DNA from: Stutzerimonas nosocomialis
Lineage (GTDB): Bacteria > Pseudomonadota > Gammaproteobacteria > Pseudomonadales > Pseudomonadaceae
Direction: 5' to 3'
Assembly: GCF_005876855.1 (NCBI RefSeq)
Contig: NZ_QLAE01000019.1
Location: 1 to 64,000 of the forward strand
Length of the DNA: 64,000 nt
The notes under the pieces are model-generated. The model saw only the letters and a list, made by a program, of their open reading frames with translations. It ran no database searches and had not been told where the DNA came from. Both the position numbers and the translations under genes were made by a program. Positions 39,654 to 47,668 of the stretch are shown in pieces (the stretch's first letter is position 1; the number at the start of each line of letters is the position of its first letter).

Positions 39654-39921
39654 CTTCCTTCGCCAGGTACGTGAGTACCCCCTCAGTGACTTGTTGAATG
39701 AATTGATCGCGTGACTCGTAACCGCCGTTACGGATGATGACTTCCACCGGAATTTTCTGGCCAACGAGCACGTCGATATCGATCATCGCTTCACAAGCGG
39801 TCAACGAGTCCATAGGTGCGCCCAGGTCATCAATAGATGTGGGGTCGCTGGCTATGGCAATTTCTCGCTCATCCCAGAACACACCCAGCAAATCTTCGAT
39901 TTGGTTTTGAAGTGACGTCAT
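39646..39921 (-). CDS. Acyl-carrier-protein-like small protein
   Basis: A 91-residue acidic protein. The pattern TSIDDLGAPMDSLTACEAMI (about 28-47) copies the DLGxDSL signature of acyl carrier proteins, with Ser39 as the possible phosphopantetheine site. The helix that follows (GQKIPVEVIIRNGGY) and the final helix also match the ACP layout. The ATG at 39921 is chosen; a longer frame to 40107 has no family-like content. TATAAT overlaps the start codon (CCTATAATG) with no clear ribosome site, so translation could be near-leaderless. It is first in the operon with XRE, ImmA, C1 protease and TS-like genes. ACP assignment is by eye only. Confidence 0.55.
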   Translation of the reverse strand: MTSLQNQIEDLLGVFWDEREIAIASDPTSIDDLGAPMDSLTACEAMIDIDVLVGQKIPVEVIIRNGGYESRDQFIQQVTEGVLTYLAKEDE

Positions 39922-40258
39922 TATAGGTGTCTGAAAATCGAACGGTGGCTGTGTCGAAATACAACCATAAGCCGTGGGGTATGGCAACCAGCTAGCATCT
40001 GCTTTCCTCTGCAAGCCTCGTATGAGATCGGCTGCTCGAGCATGAAAGGGGGAGCGGACGGTTGGCTGCGAGAGAACAAGGCAGAGTGCGTAATCCTTCT
40101 GGCGCACGGCCAGTACGTGAATCGCCCGTTTAACACATCATGGAATTTCTTTTTGCAGAGCATTTGCCTCGCTCCCCCTCCCGGTGGGGAAAATCACTCT
40201 AATATCTCCGTCGCGGTACTGAAGACGGGGCCGGTCAGAGTCACCGGGATTCGTTTTC
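39922..40258. other. Intergenic region upstream of the five-gene operon
   Basis: About 335 bp between the ParA-like stop and the ACP-like start, with no recognised gene. The hairpin-capable TCCCC ... GGGGA near 40173-40190 is weak. The minus-strand promoter of the five-gene operon should lie here; TATAAT at the ACP-like start is one possible -10. Confidence 0.4.
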
Positions 40259-41383
40259 TCACATTCTTAGCTCAAAAAGCTCGTCTACGAACTGGTTAAC
40301 CTCGGCTGCCGCGTAAGAGTTAGGTGCTACATCCAAGACAGAGTGGAAGTAGCTAAATCTGGTCCATAGGCTACGATTGCGATTGTAATCGTGAGTTACT
40401 GTCTCATGCGCCGATGTGAAATTGGACTTTAGTAGTGGAATGCCCAGCTTGGTGATATTAAACAGTATGCTTTCACGCTTTTCCTTCTCGTCGGCTTTGG
40501 ATTGATCCAGCTCCATTGCAATTTCTTCGCTGATTTCAACGTAGTCGCCAACGTATTCTTCTAGCTCTATGCTTCTGCCTCCAACATCGCATCTTGTAAT
40601 AAGGCCGAATAGCATTGGGTTTTTCTTCTTCTTGAGTAGGCGCTTGAAGTGAGCAATAAAGTTTTCCGCGCTATAAATGGACTGCTGGCAATTGCTGTCT
40701 AGAACTAACACCACGAGATCAACGAGGTCTCGTACTTTTTCTAGGCTACGGTTTATATCGAAAAGAACGTAGTCATAGTTTTTTTTCAGTTGCTCGTAGG
40801 TTTTCTTCGCATTTCTCTTTCGCTCAAGCCTTTCGGATAGTTCGCTATGGATCAGTGGCCTGAGGTCTATGGTTGATATTGGTTTGTGCGCTCTATTGCG
40901 GTTTAATTCTTTCTCTAGTTTTCTGATTTCAGACTTGGAGAAGAGAATATCTAGCTCATCATAAAAGCTAATTTGGCTTACCAATGAACCAGGTTCTGGG
41001 CTATCCCCTTTCTCAATTTTGCACGTATAAACAATATCGTTGGTCACAATAGCCACCTTAAAACCGCGCTGTACCAAGCAGGCGGCTACATCCACAGTGA
41101 TCGGGGACTTTCCTACGCCACCTTTGTAGGCTGTTATGGATAGGGTTTGCCCAGACTCAGATTCAAAAATGTAATCTTTCAGTTCAGGCGGGATAGCTAT
41201 GCCTGAACGGTGAAAGAAGCACCACAGAGACCTGCGCGTTGGATTCCTTGATGACGAGTCAAAGGCCGATTCATACGATCTCCATGTGCGGTCTTTCACT
41301 CCCGCCCAGTAGGCGGCCTGAGGCACGCTGATGAAGTTCGACTCGCGTGCATGTTTCAGGCATTTACGAAGATGATTTTCCAT
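40259..41383 (-). CDS. ParA/MinD-like ATPase with N-terminal DNA-binding part
   Basis: A 374-residue protein. Residues 1-70 resemble a helix-turn-helix module (SVPQAAYWAGVKDRTWRSYE). The P-loop domain starts with ITAYKGGVGKSPITVDVAAC (87-94 is the deviant Walker A, KS-P instead of KT-T). YDYVLFDINRS follows as the A'/Walker B region with DINRS in place of DxP. The family separates DNA or positions complexes. At the right end of the island it may stabilise or regulate an excised form. The gene is strongly AT-rich. No ParB partner was found in the island. Confidence 0.78.
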   Translation of the reverse strand: MENHLRKCLKHARESNFISVPQAAYWAGVKDRTWRSYESAFDSSSRNPTRRSLWCFFHRSGIAIPPELKDYIFESESGQTLSITAYKGGVGKSPITVDVAACLVQRGFKVAIVTNDIVYTCKIEKGDSPEPGSLVSQISFYDELDILFSKSEIRKLEKELNRNRAHKPISTIDLRPLIHSELSERLERKRNAKKTYEQLKKNYDYVLFDINRSLEKVRDLVDLVVLVLDSNCQQSIYSAENFIAHFKRLLKKKKNPMLFGLITRCDVGGRSIELEEYVGDYVEISEEIAMELDQSKADEKEKRESILFNITKLGIPLLKSNFTSAHETVTHDYNRNRSLWTRFSYFHSVLDVAPNSYAAAEVNQFVDELFELRM

Positions 41384-41780
41384 GGTGTTTCCTCATGCGT
41401 TTCATCAGAGGATATGGGGAGGGCGAGCGCAGCAACAGTTGAGCTTTGTGCCACGTTCGTGGGCAGCGTCCCTTAGAGGCCTGCTCAGCTAGATCCGCTG
41501 GGAGCCATTGATTTGCATGAGTCGGCCGGTGGTGGGGATGAGCGTCTGGGGGCTCTTCCACGAGTTTGATGGCTGCCGATTGGGATGGCACTGCTTTACG
41601 GGGTGACGATTGCCGCTGAAACAAGCAAAATGTAAACAACCCGCCTGTAGCTTGGGCTTTGTTTACATTTTTTCTGTTCGGAGATCGTTATGTGTGTCCA
41701 AGGCCTTGATTTTCAAAGGGTATGCGACCTGTTTACGCTCTCCATGTATACAGAACCGTTCTAAGGAGCCGTTCTAGCCA
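41384..41780. other. Right island end and gap before the epimerase genes
   Basis: About 400 bp without a credible gene. It contains GTAAACA (41632-41638), TGTAGCTT (41646-41653), GTTTACA (41661-41667), GTTTAC (41731-41736) and the direct repeat CAGAACCGT (41751-41759), then AAGGAG in front of the epimerase start. The motifs mirror those at the left end. The promoter of the ParA-like gene must lie in this stretch on the minus strand. Confidence 0.6.
41751..41762 (+). repeat. Right island end: 9-bp direct repeat within a palindrome
   Basis: CAGAACCGT (41751-41759) repeats the left end. With the next three bases it forms AGAAC-C-GTTCT (41752-41762), an inverted repeat with a 1-nt centre. An uninterrupted host sequence would run from the ssb stop through this palindrome to the epimerase start in about 50 bp. 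Confidence 0.6.
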
Positions 41781-42665
41781 ATGCGAATGCGCCTGATGCT
41801 GTTGGGCGGCGGCAATGCCCTGGGTCAGGCGCTGATCCGCCTCGGCGCGGAGGAAGACATCGGATTCCTCGCGCCGCGCCCGCCAGAGCAGGGCTGGGAT
41901 GCGCCCAGCCTGACCCAGCTGCTGGACATCAATCGGCCCGATGTGGTCGTCAACCTCGCCTATTACTTCGACTGGTTCCAGCGCGGACAGGCCGACGAAC
42001 GCTCGCTGGCCGCCCAGGAGCGCGCCGTCGAGCGCCTGGCCGAGCTGTGCCAGCACTACGGGCTGGTGCTGCTGCAGCCTTCGAGCTACCGGGTGTTCGA
42101 CGGTTCGCGAGCGACCGCCTACAGCGAGAAGGACGAGCCGGCGCCGCTCGATGCCCGTGGGCGTGCCCTGTGGCGTCTCGAGCAAAGCGTGCGGGCGCTG
42201 TGCCCCCGGCACGTGCTGCTGCGCTTCGGCTGGCTGCTCGACGACAGTGCCGACGGCTTGCTGGGGCGATTCCTCGAGCGCCTGGAGCACGACGAGCCGT
42301 TGCACCTGGCGGATGACCGGCGCGGCAACCCGACACCGGTCGACGACGCGGCGCGGGTGATCCTGGCGGTCCTCAAGCAGCTCGACTGCGAGGCGCCGCT
42401 CTGGGGCACCTACCATTACGGCGGCCACGAAGCGGCGACACCGCTGGTGGTGGGGCAGGCGATCTACAGCGAGGCGGGGCAGTTCCGCCGGCCCAGATTG
42501 CAGGAGCTCACGCCGATGGCGCACGCCGACCTGCCCGACGCGGCAACCGAGCCGCAGCACGGCGTGCTTGCCTGCAAGAAGATCTTCAATACCTTCGGTA
42601 TCAAGCCCCGCGCCTGGCGCGCGGGCCTGCCGAGCCTGCTGGATCGCTACTATCGCCATGACTGA
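41781..42665 (+). CDS. RmlD-like sugar-nucleotide reductase (SDR)
   Basis: A 294-residue protein of the extended SDR / dTDP-4-dehydrorhamnose-reductase type. The N-terminal nucleotide site is MLLGGGNALGQALIR. NPTPVDDAARVILAVLKQL (about 187-205) is typical of RmlD-like proteins. The catalytic YxxxK pair is not obvious, so activity may be altered. It overlaps the next gene by 8 bp (ATGACTGA). From memory the order reductase - epimerase - OprG resembles PA4069-PA4067 of P. aeruginosa. Its ribosome site lies right next to the island border, so expression may depend on sequence at the insertion point. Confidence 0.75.
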   Translation: MRMRLMLLGGGNALGQALIRLGAEEDIGFLAPRPPEQGWDAPSLTQLLDINRPDVVVNLAYYFDWFQRGQADERSLAAQERAVERLAELCQHYGLVLLQPSSYRVFDGSRATAYSEKDEPAPLDARGRALWRLEQSVRALCPRHVLLRFGWLLDDSADGLLGRFLERLEHDEPLHLADDRRGNPTPVDDAARVILAVLKQLDCEAPLWGTYHYGGHEAATPLVVGQAIYSEAGQFRRPRLQELTPMAHADLPDAATEPQHGVLACKKIFNTFGIKPRAWRAGLPSLLDRYYRHD

Positions 42666-43584
42666 CGCACCTATCCTGGTTACCGGCGGCGCCGGTTTCA
42701 TCGGCTCGAACCTGGTCGACGCGCTCCTCGCGCAAGGGCATCGGATACGCGTGCTCGACGACCTGTCCACCGGCAAGCGCAGCAATCTGCCGGATGACGC
42801 CCGCGTGCAGTTCATCGAGGGCAGCGTGGCCGATGCTTCGCTGGTCGAGCGGGCGGTCGATGGCTGCCGGGCCGTGGTCCACCTGGCCGCGGTGGCTTCG
42901 GTGCAGGCTTCGGTGGACGATCCGGTCGGTACCCACCAGAGCAATTTCATCGGGACGCTCAACGTCTGCGAGGCCATGCGCAAGGCCGGCGTGCGCCGCG
43001 TGCTGTTCGCCTCCAGCGCGGCGGTCTACGGCAACAACGGCGACGGCGGCGCGGTTGACGAGGACACGCCCAAGGCGCCCTTGACGCCCTATGCGGCAGA
43101 CAAGCTGGCCAGCGAGCATTACCTGGAGTTCTACCGGCGTCAGCATGGACTGGAGCCGGCGATCTTCCGCTTCTTCAATATCTACGGACCCCGGCAGGAC
43201 CCGTCTTCGCCCTATTCCGGGGTGATCAGCATCTTCACCGAGCGTGCGCAGAAGGGCCTGCCGATCAGCGTCTTCGGCGATGGCGAGCAGACGCGGGACT
43301 TTCTTTATGTCGCCGACCTGGTGGCGATACTTCAGCAGGCGCTGGACGTGCCAGTGGTGGAGGAGGGGGCGGTCAATGTCGGGCTCAACCGCGCGACCAG
43401 CCTCAATCAGCTGCTGGCCGATATCGGGGCGGTTTCCGGGGGGCTTCCTTCGGTGGAGCATTTGCCGGCCCGCCTGGGCGATATCCGCCACTCCCGCGCC
43501 AACAACGCGCGGCTGCTGCAGCGCTACCGGATGCCGCCTGCCACGCAGATGAGAGAAGGGCTGACGCGTCTGCTGTCGTCCTGA
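42658..43584 (+). CDS. NAD-dependent epimerase/dehydratase (UDP-sugar 4-epimerase-like)
   Basis: A 308-residue extended SDR enzyme. VTGGAGFIGSNLVDALLAQG (about 7-26) binds NAD. FASSAAVYG and TPYAADKLASE give the Ser and YxxxK catalytic residues (about 117-155). RFFNIYGPRQDP and GDGEQTRDFLYVADLV are typical of WbpP/GalE-like epimerases. It is coupled to the preceding reductase by an 8-bp overlap and ends before a bidirectional terminator. The likely role is in surface sugar synthesis; the exact substrate is unknown. Confidence 0.85.
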   Translation: MTDAPILVTGGAGFIGSNLVDALLAQGHRIRVLDDLSTGKRSNLPDDARVQFIEGSVADASLVERAVDGCRAVVHLAAVASVQASVDDPVGTHQSNFIGTLNVCEAMRKAGVRRVLFASSAAVYGNNGDGGAVDEDTPKAPLTPYAADKLASEHYLEFYRRQHGLEPAIFRFFNIYGPRQDPSSPYSGVISIFTERAQKGLPISVFGDGEQTRDFLYVADLVAILQQALDVPVVEEGAVNVGLNRATSLNQLLADIGAVSGGLPSVEHLPARLGDIRHSRANNARLLQRYRMPPATQMREGLTRLLSS

Positions 43585-43606
43585 TCCGGAAAATTCCCCC
43601 AAACGA

Positions 43607-43633
43607 AAACAGGCGCCTCGAGGGCGCCTGTTT
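43607..43633. terminator. Bidirectional terminator between epimerase and OmpW genes
   Basis: An 11-bp stem AAACAGGCGCC / GGCGCCTGTTT with a 5-nt loop (TCGAG), followed by T-rich sequence, between two convergent genes. Confidence 0.9.
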
Positions 43634-43650
43634 CATTTTTGCGGGCGGGC

Positions 43651-44334
43651 TCAGAACTTGTAGCCCAGGCCGACCATGTAGACCATCGGGTCGACATCGA
43701 CGTCGACCTTCAGGCGCCCGACCCCGTCGAGGTGGGTATAGCCGGTGGTGTCGATATCGATGTAGCGCACCTGTGCGTTGATCATCAGGTTGTCGGTGAG
43801 CATGTAGTCCATGCCGACCTGGGCGGCGAGGCCCCAGGAGTTCTTCAGGCTCAGCCCGTCGAAGCCCTTGGCTTGCGCGCTGCTGGAGACCGACTCGTCG
43901 AAGAACCAGGTGTAGTTGATGCCGGCGCCGACATAAGGCTGGAAGGCCGACTTGGTGTCGAGTGGGTAGTAGACCAGGCTCAGGGTCGGCGGCAGGTGCT
44001 TGATGTCCCCGAGCTTGCCGTTGAGCGCGTCCAGGCCCGCCGGAGAGCCCTTGACGCCCACGCTGTGGCTGAACGGCGTGGCGGCCAGCAGTTCGATACC
44101 GACCCGGTCGGTCAGCATGTAGGCGAAGTTCAGGCCCATTTGGGTATCGCTGTCCAGCGTGGCCTGCCCGCCGAGGTCGCCGAGCGCGCCGTGCTTGATG
44201 CCCGAGCTGTCCTCGCGAGCGTCGACGGTGACGGCGCCCGCCCGAACGATGATGTCGCCGGCCTGGTGTGCCTGGGCCAGAGAGGCGGTAAGTGCCATGG
44301 CGAGCACGGAAAGGGTGAGCAGGGGCTTGCGCAT
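43651..44334 (-). CDS. OmpW/OprG-family outer-membrane protein
   Basis: An 8-strand beta-barrel porin for small hydrophobic compounds. The 227-residue precursor starts MRKPLLTLSVLAMALTASLA with a signal peptide cut near AQA-HQ. GDIIVRAGAVTVDAREDSSG is the family N terminus and the last residue is the aromatic Phe (LGYKF) required by the assembly machinery. The position after the epimerase pair matches OprG of P. aeruginosa. A near-perfect ANR/FNR-type box lies 67 bp upstream, fitting the known oxygen control of OprG. Confidence 0.9.
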   Translation of the reverse strand: MRKPLLTLSVLAMALTASLAQAHQAGDIIVRAGAVTVDAREDSSGIKHGALGDLGGQATLDSDTQMGLNFAYMLTDRVGIELLAATPFSHSVGVKGSPAGLDALNGKLGDIKHLPPTLSLVYYPLDTKSAFQPYVGAGINYTWFFDESVSSSAQAKGFDGLSLKNSWGLAAQVGMDYMLTDNLMINAQVRYIDIDTTGYTHLDGVGRLKVDVDVDPMVYMVGLGYKF

Positions 44335-44400
44335 AGTGAACTCCATCGAGCAGGTGTGTTGCGACTGAGGCTCATGGTAGGTCGCTGCGTTTGGAGCAAC

Positions 44401-44414
44401 TTGATCCAGCTCAA
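44401..44414 (-). promoter_or_regulatory. ANR/FNR-like box upstream of ompW/oprG
   Basis: On the minus strand TTGAG-CTGG-ATCAA matches the TTGAT-N4-ATCAA consensus at 9 of 10 positions. It lies 67 bp before the OmpW start codon, a fair position for an activator site. Confidence 0.65.
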
Positions 44415-44549
44415 TAAAGCCTGCCGGCCCGCGCACAGGGAGTCGGTTGCGCTGAGCTCTGCTTGCAGATGATAATGTTTCTCTTTCTGAATCTGCTGCC
44501 GCATCCCATTGTCAGTAATCGATGCAGTAGGCAATGCGCTCGCCAATAT

Positions 44550-44559
44550 TGTTATAACA
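44550..44559. promoter_or_regulatory. Zur-like palindrome upstream of the TonB operon
   Basis: TGTTATAACA, in the context AATATTGTTATAACATAAC, lies 36 bp before the DUF3450 gene. The identical 10-bp palindrome lies in front of zrgA (52641-52650). GTTATA-type palindromes are the core of Zur boxes in gamma-proteobacteria. Confidence 0.65.
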
Positions 44560-44595
44560 TAACGCTTTGATCGCGAAACCGAGGGTCCACTCCGC

Positions 44596-45366
44596 ATGAA
44601 TCTGTACCCGACTCGCTTGCTCGCAGGCGTCCTGTTGTCGTTCTGCCTGCCGTTGCAGGCTGCCCCGCTGGACGAGGCCCTCGACGAGAGTCAGCGCCTG
44701 GCGGCCGAGGCGAAGGCCTCCCAGGCACGGATCGAACAACTGGACGATGCCGCCCGGCAGGCGCTTCTCGACTACCGCAGCGCCGTCCAGCAGGCCGAGG
44801 CCTTGAAGGCCTACAACGAGCAGCTTCGCGAATTGACCGCGGCGCAGCGCAAGGAGCTCGAAGGTTTCCAGCGTCAGCTCGACAGCATCGAACGCACCCA
44901 GGAAGCGGTCACGCCGCAAATGAGCCGGATGGTGCAGGTGCTGGGCGAGTTCATCGCGGCGGATCTGCCGTTCCTGCCGGACGAGCGCGCCGACCGGCTG
45001 GCGCAGTTGCAGGACATGCTGCCCCGTGCGGACATCAGCCTGGCCGATAAATACCGCCGCATCCTCGAGGCCTATCAGATCGAAAGCGACTACGGCCGTA
45101 CGCTGGAGGCCTGGCGCGGCGAGCTTGGCCAAGGTGACGCGGCGCGCAGCGTCGAGTTCTTCAGGCTCGGCCGCACGATGCTCTACTACCAGACCCTCGA
45201 TGCCCACGAGAGCGGCTGGTGGAATCCCAAGGCCCAGCGCTGGGAAGTGCTCGACGGCGGAGCCCGGCGACCCCTTACCCAGGCCATCGCCATCGCCCGG
45301 CAACAACAGGCGCCCGCCTATCTGCAGCTGCCGGTGAAAACCCTGGGCCAGGAGGCCGCGCAATGA
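44596..45366 (+). CDS. DUF3450 periplasmic coiled-coil protein
   Basis: A 256-residue precursor. The signal peptide MNLYPTRLLAGVLLSFCLPL ends near LQA-AP. Long heptads follow (DESQRLAAEAKASQARIEQL, up to about residue 110), then a globular part ending in GWWNPKAQRWEVLDGGARRP. DUF3450 proteins are found in TtpC-ExbB-ExbD-TonB operons and are thought to help that energy-coupling complex in the periplasm. It overlaps the TtpC-like gene by 4 bp (ATGA) and follows the Zur-like palindrome. Confidence 0.85.
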   Translation: MNLYPTRLLAGVLLSFCLPLQAAPLDEALDESQRLAAEAKASQARIEQLDDAARQALLDYRSAVQQAEALKAYNEQLRELTAAQRKELEGFQRQLDSIERTQEAVTPQMSRMVQVLGEFIAADLPFLPDERADRLAQLQDMLPRADISLADKYRRILEAYQIESDYGRTLEAWRGELGQGDAARSVEFFRLGRTMLYYQTLDAHESGWWNPKAQRWEVLDGGARRPLTQAIAIARQQQAPAYLQLPVKTLGQEAAQ

Positions 45367-46709
45367 GTCGTCTGTTCTACCTGCTGTTCGTCGGCCTGAT
45401 CCCTGCCCTGGCGCAGGCCGCCGATCCCCTCACGCCCGACCAGCTGTTGCAGCGCATCCGCAGCGATCGCGCCGCCGAAGTCAGCGCCATGCAGCAGCGC
45501 GAGCAGGCATTCCTCGCCGATCGCGGCGAGCAGTCCCGTCTGCTGGCCCAGGCCCAGGCGGAACTGAACAAGCAAAAGGCCGAGGCCGAGCGGCTGAAGG
45601 CCGATTTCGATCGCCAGGAGTCCGAGCTGGCCGAACAGGAAAAACTGCTGTCGCAGCGGGTTGGTCATCTGGGCGAGCTGTTCGGCGTGGTGCGCCAAAG
45701 CGCCGGGGATATCTCCGGCCAGTGGCAGGACAGCATGCTCAACGTGCAGTACCCCGAGCGCGTGAGGCAGTTGCGCGCTCTGGCCGAGAGCCGCGCGCTG
45801 CCGTCGGCCGAAGACCTGGACGGCTTCTGGATGACCCTGCTCGAAGACCTGGCGGCCAGCGGCCGCGTCGAGCGCGTCGAGCTTCCGGTGGTCTCCGCCG
45901 ATGGCAGCCGAAGCCGCCAGCCGGTGCTTCGCGTCGGCACCTTCTCGGCATTTACCGATGACAGCTTCCTGCGTTACGACGCCGACACCGGCGAGCTGCT
46001 GGCGCCGGCGCGTCAGCCGTCCGGACAGGGCATGGTGCGCGATTACCTGAGCAGCAACGCCGAGCTTGCCACATTGCCGGTCGACCCCAGCCGCGGCACC
46101 TTGCTGGCCCAGCTGCAGCGCCAGCCGAATCTCTGGGATCGGGTCCAGCAGGGCGGTCTGGTGGGTTGGGTGATCATCGCCCTAGGCGTGTTCGGCCTGC
46201 TGCTGGCGGCCTGGCGGATGGTCTATCTCGCGGGCGTAGGCCGCAAGGTCAGCCGCCAGGTCCGCGAACTGAGTACGCCGCGCGACGACAACCCGCTGGG
46301 CCGAGTCATCGGCGTGCTGGGTCCCAAGCCGCAGCTGGCGGACCTGGAGACCTTAGAGCTCAAGCTGGACGAGGCGATCCTGCAGGAAACACCGCCGCTC
46401 GAACGGGGCCAGCCGCTGCTCAAGCTGCTCAGCGCCGTGGCGCCGCTGCTCGGGTTGCTGGGCACCGTGACCGGCATGATCGTCACCTTCCAGGCCATCA
46501 CCCAGAGCGGTGGCGGCGACTCCCGGCTGATGGCCGACGGCATCTCCCAGGCCCTGGTGACCACCGTGCTCGGCCTGGTGGTGGCCATTCCGCTGCTGTT
46601 CCTGCACAGCCTGCTGGCCAGCCGCAGCAAGGCGCTGATCCAGATGCTCGAACAGCAGAGCGCCGGCCTGATCGCGCTGCACCTGTCCGGAGCGCCGCGC
46701 CGTGACTGA
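45363..46709 (+). CDS. TtpC-like MotA/TolQ/ExbB proton channel protein (long form)
   Basis: A 448-residue precursor. The signal peptide MSRLFYLLFVGLIPALAQA and a long periplasmic coiled coil (about 20-130) come first. The membrane domain lies at about 260-430 and includes GGLVGWVIIALGVFGLLLAA and LLKLLSAVAPLLGLLGTVTG, the ExbB/TolQ signature. The layout equals TtpC, the extra component of Vibrio TonB2-type systems, which helps pass proton-motive force to TonB. It is coupled to its neighbours by 4-bp and 8-bp overlaps. Confidence 0.87.
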   Translation: MSRLFYLLFVGLIPALAQAADPLTPDQLLQRIRSDRAAEVSAMQQREQAFLADRGEQSRLLAQAQAELNKQKAEAERLKADFDRQESELAEQEKLLSQRVGHLGELFGVVRQSAGDISGQWQDSMLNVQYPERVRQLRALAESRALPSAEDLDGFWMTLLEDLAASGRVERVELPVVSADGSRSRQPVLRVGTFSAFTDDSFLRYDADTGELLAPARQPSGQGMVRDYLSSNAELATLPVDPSRGTLLAQLQRQPNLWDRVQQGGLVGWVIIALGVFGLLLAAWRMVYLAGVGRKVSRQVRELSTPRDDNPLGRVIGVLGPKPQLADLETLELKLDEAILQETPPLERGQPLLKLLSAVAPLLGLLGTVTGMIVTFQAITQSGGGDSRLMADGISQALVTTVLGLVVAIPLLFLHSLLASRSKALIQMLEQQSAGLIALHLSGAPRRD

Positions 46710-47244
46710 TTTCCACATCCACTGGCTGCGGCTGGTCGACAGCGGCTATGCGCTGCTCGACTTCATGTCCGCGGGCGGCATGGTGATGTGGGCCCTGGCG
46801 GCACTCTGCGTGGTCTATTGGACGCTGGTGTTCGAGCGGCTGTGGTTCATGCGCCGGGTGTTCCCGCGCTGGGTCGAGGAGCGCCGCGCCGCCTGGCATC
46901 GACTCGAGCTCAGCCACAGTCGCCAGCGTGCCGTGCGCAGTGCCTGGCTGGCCCAGGCCCAGCAGCAGCTGACCATGCCGCTGCGGCTGAGCAAGACGCT
47001 GGTGGCGATGTATCCGCTGCTTGGCCTGCTCGGCACCGTCACCGGCATGATCGCGGTGTTCGACGTGCTGGCGCTCAACGGCACCGGCAACCCGCGCGGA
47101 ATGGCCGCGGGCGTGTGGCAAGCGACCTTGCCGACCATGGCCGGCATGGTGCTGGCCATTACCGGACTTTTCAGCCTGGCGCGTCTCGAGCGAAACGCGC
47201 GGCAGGCCCTCGACCGGCTGGCCGACCAGCTGCGTCACGATTGA
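46702..47244 (+). CDS. ExbB-like MotA/TolQ proton channel protein
   Basis: A 180-residue inner-membrane protein starting at GTG, with an 8-bp overlap with the TtpC-like gene (GTGACTGA). Three hydrophobic segments are visible. SKTLVAMYPLLGLLGTVTGM is the channel signature, followed by IAVFDVLALNGTGNPRGMAA. It forms the proton channel with the ExbD-like protein encoded 10 bp downstream. Confidence 0.88.
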   Translation: MTDFHIHWLRLVDSGYALLDFMSAGGMVMWALAALCVVYWTLVFERLWFMRRVFPRWVEERRAAWHRLELSHSRQRAVRSAWLAQAQQQLTMPLRLSKTLVAMYPLLGLLGTVTGMIAVFDVLALNGTGNPRGMAAGVWQATLPTMAGMVLAITGLFSLARLERNARQALDRLADQLRHD

Positions 47245-47254
47245 GGATGTTCTG

Positions 47255-47668
47255 ATGCGAATGCGTCGTCACCATTACCAGCAGGAAGAAGACACCGGCA
47301 TCGACCTCACGCCGATGCTCGACGTGGTCTTCATCATGCTGATCTTCTTCATCGTCACCAGCTCCTTCATCAGGGAGTCGGGTGTCGAAGTGCAGCGGCC
47401 CCAGGCCGATACGGCCAGCGCCCAGGACAAGGGCAACATCCTGATCGCGGTGACCGCCGACGGGCAGGTCTGGATCGACAAGCAGCCGGTCGACGTTCGC
47501 AGCGTCCGCGCCCACGTCGAGAAGATGCGGGTCGATCAGCCCGATGGTGCCGTGGTGGTCCAGGCCGATCAGGACGCGCGCACCGGGCTGGTGGTCCAGG
47601 TCATGGATCAGGCGCGCCTGGCTGGTGTGCAGGACGTCGCGCTGGCGGCCAGCGCAGGAGGGCGATGA
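47255..47668 (+). CDS. ExbD-like biopolymer transport protein
   Basis: A 137-residue protein with one N-terminal membrane anchor. The proton-carrying Asp lies in TGIDLTPMLDVVFIMLIFFI (about residues 15-35), and a periplasmic domain follows. It is the partner of the ExbB-like protein. Its stop overlaps the TonB start (ATGA). Confidence 0.9.
   Translation: MRMRRHHYQQEEDTGIDLTPMLDVVFIMLIFFIVTSSFIRESGVEVQRPQADTASAQDKGNILIAVTADGQVWIDKQPVDVRSVRAHVEKMRVDQPDGAVVVQADQDARTGLVVQVMDQARLAGVQDVALAASAGGR

Noticed and set aside
41364-41639. 91-codon minus-strand frame upstream of the ParA-like gene
   Set aside because: It is rich in Pro, Ser, His and Arg, overlaps the ParA-like start and the subterminal repeat motifs, and has no family features.
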